The notes beneath the pieces are model-generated. The model saw only the letters and a program-made list of their open reading frames with translations, was not told the DNA's origin and ran no database searches. Made by a program: the position numbers and the translations under genes. From Ruminococcus sp. YE282 (GTDB taxonomy: Bacteria; Bacillota; Clostridia; Oscillospirales; Acutalibacteraceae): a stretch of DNA of 34,048 bases. This document shows positions 32,197 through 34,048 of this stretch, piece by piece; the first letter of the stretch is position 1, and every line of letters begins with the position of its first letter. The stretch lies in NCBI GenBank assembly GCA_900101355.1, contig FMUV01000026.1, positions 1 to 34,048 on the forward strand, written 5' to 3'.

Positions 32197-32230
32197 AAAG
32201 AGGCGTCGAAAAAATGACACCTCTTTTCTT
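32197..32230 (+). terminator. Terminator of the XRE/zinc-ribbon gene
   Basis: AAAGAGG-C-GTC (32197-32207) pairs with GAC-A-CCTCTTT (32216-32226), then TCTT. One C-A mismatch in the stem. Confidence 0.7.
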
Positions 32231-32270
32231 AAAAATTCTGTGAATTAGATATAACAGGACTATCATAATA

Positions 32271-32308
32271 ATATTGCTTTCAACAAAAGAGAAAGCAATA
32301 TGGCTTTT
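32271..32308 (+). terminator. Second hairpin terminator in the gap
   Basis: ATATTGCTTTC (32271-32281) pairs perfectly over 11 bp with GAAAGCAATAT (32291-32301), then GGCTTTTTG. There is no gene between it and the terminator at 32197, so it may be the remnant of a lost cassette. Confidence 0.65.
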
Positions 32309-32381
32309 TGATTGTATGTTATTATGTTTGGTTATAAATAATAAAAAGTATTTTTTTAAACAACTTTCAGTTTATCAAACT

Positions 32382-32421
32382 GCCCTTTGAGAGGAAAAAT
32401 TCGTTTCTCAAAGGGCTTTTT
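32382..32421 (+). terminator. Terminator within R2
   Basis: GCCCTTTGAGA (32382-32392) pairs perfectly with TCTCAAAGGGC (32406-32416), then TTTTTCT. Confidence 0.85.
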
Positions 32422-32531
32422 CTATTTGTACAGATATTCGTAAACTACAAGAAAGAGCAGAAACTTCATATGCTCTAAGCGCAAAGAAGATTGGGGGTTA
32501 ATATGAGTAGTGGTTGTTGAATAACCGTAGC

Positions 32532-32560
32532 TTGACTTGTCATATCTTGACAGCTATACT
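32532..32560 (+). promoter_or_regulatory. Promoter within R2, reading into the hydrolase
   Basis: TTGACT (32532-32537), 17 bp, TATACT (32555-32560); both boxes and the spacing equal those in R1, while the spacer bases differ. Confidence 0.7.
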
Positions 32561-32743
32561 GTAATATATAAATTAATAACAAAAGATTGTTTTTCAAATT
32601 TTTGTAGACAAATTTCCGCAAAAGCACAATTAGTAAAAAATAGTTATCCCTAATCGTGGTTTGCCAATTTTCTAAAATAAACTAAAATGCAAATCTAAAT
32701 TTAAAAGTAAAGAAAGATAAATATAGCACTGGAGGTAACGCAA

Positions 32744-33530
32744 ATGAAAATATATGGATTTGGTGACATAAATAAACCGTCTATTATGCTATTTCCGGGA
32801 ACATGCTGTTATTGGAAAACAAACTTTGGTCATGTATTGGAAGGATTACAGCAATACTTTTATACACTGGTTGTAAGTTATAGTGGCTTCGATGAAACAG
32901 AAAATACTACCTTTGTTTCAGAACTTGATGAAGTACAAAAAGATTGAAGAGTATATAAAAGAGCATCTAGACGGAAAAATATTTGCAGCTTACGGATGCT
33001 CACTGGGCGGTTCCGTTGTTTCTCTTCTTGTAAGCCGCCAAAATATTCATATTAATCATGCAATTATTGGTTCAAGTGATATGGACCAAGCACCGAAATG
33101 GTTGGCACATTTGGAAACCGCCCTCATAATGCCAATTTTCTATCCTCTTATTACCGGAAAAGGCGGCAGGCTGATAAAAAAAGTTTTTGCAAAGAAAATG
33201 AATAACGGCAATGACAGTTCCGATTATATACGAAGATTTATGGAAATTATGGGTAACGGTAGCGGAATTGATTTTTCTTTCATTTCAAAAGAATCTATGA
33301 AAAATCAGTTTTGTACGGACCTTTATACCAAAGTAGGTGAACATATTCAAGTTTCGGGGACAACAATCCATGTTTTTTATGCATTGAAAATGGGCGAGAA
33401 ATATAGAAAACGTTATTTAAAATATTTTGCAAATCCAGATATTTGTGAATATGACCTCCGACACGAGGAATTACTGTTAGATGCGGAGAGTTGGATAAAA
33501 GCGGTCGTTCAGGCATGCGGAATGGCTTAG
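32744..33530 (+). pseudogene. Alpha/beta hydrolase split by a frameshift in an A-run
   Basis: The first frame from ATG 32744 (GGAGG 8 bp upstream) reads MKIYGFGDINKPSIMLFPGT and stops early at 32945-32947. The +1 frame continues without a gap, from EVQK to IEEYIKEHLDGKIFAAYG, with the nucleophile elbow GCSLGGS, to TAG 33530. Taking one A from the five at 32937-32941 restores one frame of about 261 residues. The C-terminal DLRHEELLLD gives the probable catalytic His. This is an alpha/beta hydrolase of unknown substrate. The cause may be decay, a length change in a short homopolymer, or a sequencing error. Confidence 0.75.
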
Positions 33531-33659
33531 AAAACAATAACTTCACATTTTGTAGTATGCAGAGAATGATAAAAGTTTCTGCGAGGTTTTTAAGAAATTA
33601 AATTGGATTATAGCTATTAGAGTGGGCAGAAAAAACATAAAAATACAGTCTGTTTTTAA

Positions 33660-33707
33660 AGGTTTTTCTGTTTATACGGATATTCAAAAACTACAAGATA
33701 AAACAGA
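33660..33707 (+). repeat. Module fragment R3
   Basis: GGTTTTTCTGTTTATACGGA and TATTCAAAAACTACAAGATA match the stretch after the R1 terminator. The homology ends near 33707 and the IS256-family end begins at about 33724, so R3 was probably cut by the IS insertion or by decay. The stretch 33531-33659 holds nothing I can name. Confidence 0.6.
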
Positions 33708-33723
33708 ATTTTTTAGAAAAATT

Positions 33724-34048
33724 GGCAACCCATAAAATTTTGTGTAAATAATAATCCTTCAAGCAATAACAGAATACAGGATTGCGGTTGCAATCAGGCT
33801 TTCTGATTTGCCCCGTGTCAACTTTTCATTCCTGTCTGCGGAATGTTATGCATGCCAAAGCGTGAATAACATTTTGCAGACAGGAAATTCTATTCTCAGG
33901 GGCAAATCAAGCAGGTATTCTGGCCTCAAATATTATTGATAACTGGCTTAAAACTACATCCCAGTTTCGACATCTTTGTGTCCAGCGTTCGACAATTTTT
34001 TGAGACGCTAAATACAACATTTTGCGCAGGCTGTCATCGTTTGTGAAT
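33724..34048 (-). mobile_element. IS256-family element, partial (end inside the window)
   Basis: One end is visible near 33724, with GGCAACCCATAAAATTTTGTG, TAAATAATAA, the terminal repeat style of IS256-family elements (TTTACACAAAATT type when read inwards). The transposase lies on the minus strand and runs out of the window. Between them is a large stem, GATTTGCCCC (33805-33814) / GGGGCAAATC (33899-33908), with CCTGTCTGC/GCAGACAGG and TGTTAT/ATAACA inside. Confidence 0.6.
33907..34047 (-). CDS. IS256-family transposase, C-terminal end (partial)
   Basis: On the minus strand the frame entering at 34047 gives 46 residues: FTNDDSLRKMLYLASQKIVE, RWTQRCRNWDVVLSQLSIIF, EARIPA, then TGA at 33909-33907. 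The order LxKxLYLA, WT, NW, SQLxIxFEAR is the characteristic C-terminus of IS256-family (mutator-like DDE) transposases. The catalytic residues lie outside the window. The stop codon overlaps the outer arm of the large stem at 33899-33908. Confidence 0.82.
   Translation of the reverse strand, partial: FTNDDSLRKMLYLASQKIVERWTQRCRNWDVVLSQLSIIFEARIPA

Larger units (their letters stand above)
32368..32696 (+). repeat. Terminator-promoter module R2
   Basis: Homologous to R1 along its length: CAGTTTATCAAACTGCCC, terminator, TATTTGTACAGATATTCGT, AACTACAAGA, CTTCATATGCTCTAAGC, ACCGTAGCTTGACTTGT, TATACTGTAATATATAAA, and a tail with AAACTAAAATGCAAA. R2 has an extra stretch of about 50 bp near 32625-32680 compared with R1. 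It fills the gap between the zinc-ribbon regulator and the broken hydrolase. Confidence 0.8.

Noticed and set aside
1..34048. CRISPR array, prophage, tRNA or rRNA genes
   Set aside because: The only repeats are the two dispersed families described; there are no regularly spaced short repeats, phage structural genes or cloverleaf sequences that I could see.

Overview
The window looks like chromosome of a low-GC Bacillota, most likely a Clostridia/Oscillospirales (Ruminococcus-like) gut bacterium. The grounds are AAAGGAGG-type ribosome sites, frequent GTG/TTG starts, the Firmicute-type genes tmcAL, rqcH, DUF1540, DUF4830 and CdaR/PucR, and an FtsEX plus PcsB/CwlO-type hydrolase operon. This placement is an inference from gene content; no rRNA or tRNA gene was seen.

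Layout. 1-300 is the 3' end of an IS30-family element. 377-1549 is an AT-rich DUF4365 (nuclease-fold-like) gene whose tail is broken. 1833-27578 is a core block: murA; a Pr6Pr-type membrane protein; a DUF1540 metal-binding miniprotein; a small membrane protein; a TrpB2-type tryptophan synthase beta; glgB with a histone-like Lys/Ala tail; tmcAL; ackA; rqcH; ychF; an FlK-like thioesterase with a HAD phosphatase; DUF4830 with an RsuA-type pseudouridine synthase; an MsmX-type sugar ABC ATPase; a PucR/CdaR regulator; ftsE-ftsX-M23 hydrolase; an unknown gene; greA-lysS, where LysS carries an extra C-terminal tRNA-binding domain. 27.6-33.7 kb is an accessory block of small, often AT-rich or damaged genes: a membrane protein, an ATP-grasp enzyme, a TfoX-N protein, a small protein with an in-frame stop, an AraC-GyrI regulator, an XRE/zinc-ribbon regulator and a frameshifted alpha/beta hydrolase. 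The window ends in an IS256-family element on the minus strand.

Two non-coding repeat families stand out. The first is a roughly 110-165 bp multi-hairpin element in five intergenic copies (A 4419, B 5247, C 10764, D 15296, E 20693; A, B, D on plus, C, E on minus). Its stems keep pairing while their sequence changes, and four copies have a TATAAT-like box at a nearly fixed distance before the conserved start AGTGCAG. Copy C has a full promoter and a terminator-like hairpin, so it looks like a free-standing small RNA antisense to the ackA leader. The second is a roughly 280-330 bp module (R1 29122, R2 32368, fragment R3 33660) with a terminator followed by a conserved promoter (TTGACT, 17 bp, TATACT). 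It sits between accessory genes and could let inserted genes be insulated and expressed.

Working together: rqcH, lysS, tmcAL, greA, ychF and the pseudouridine synthase serve translation and transcription; murA and ftsEX with the M23 hydrolase serve wall synthesis and division; glgB, ackA and the MsmX-type ATPase serve carbohydrate storage, uptake and fermentation.
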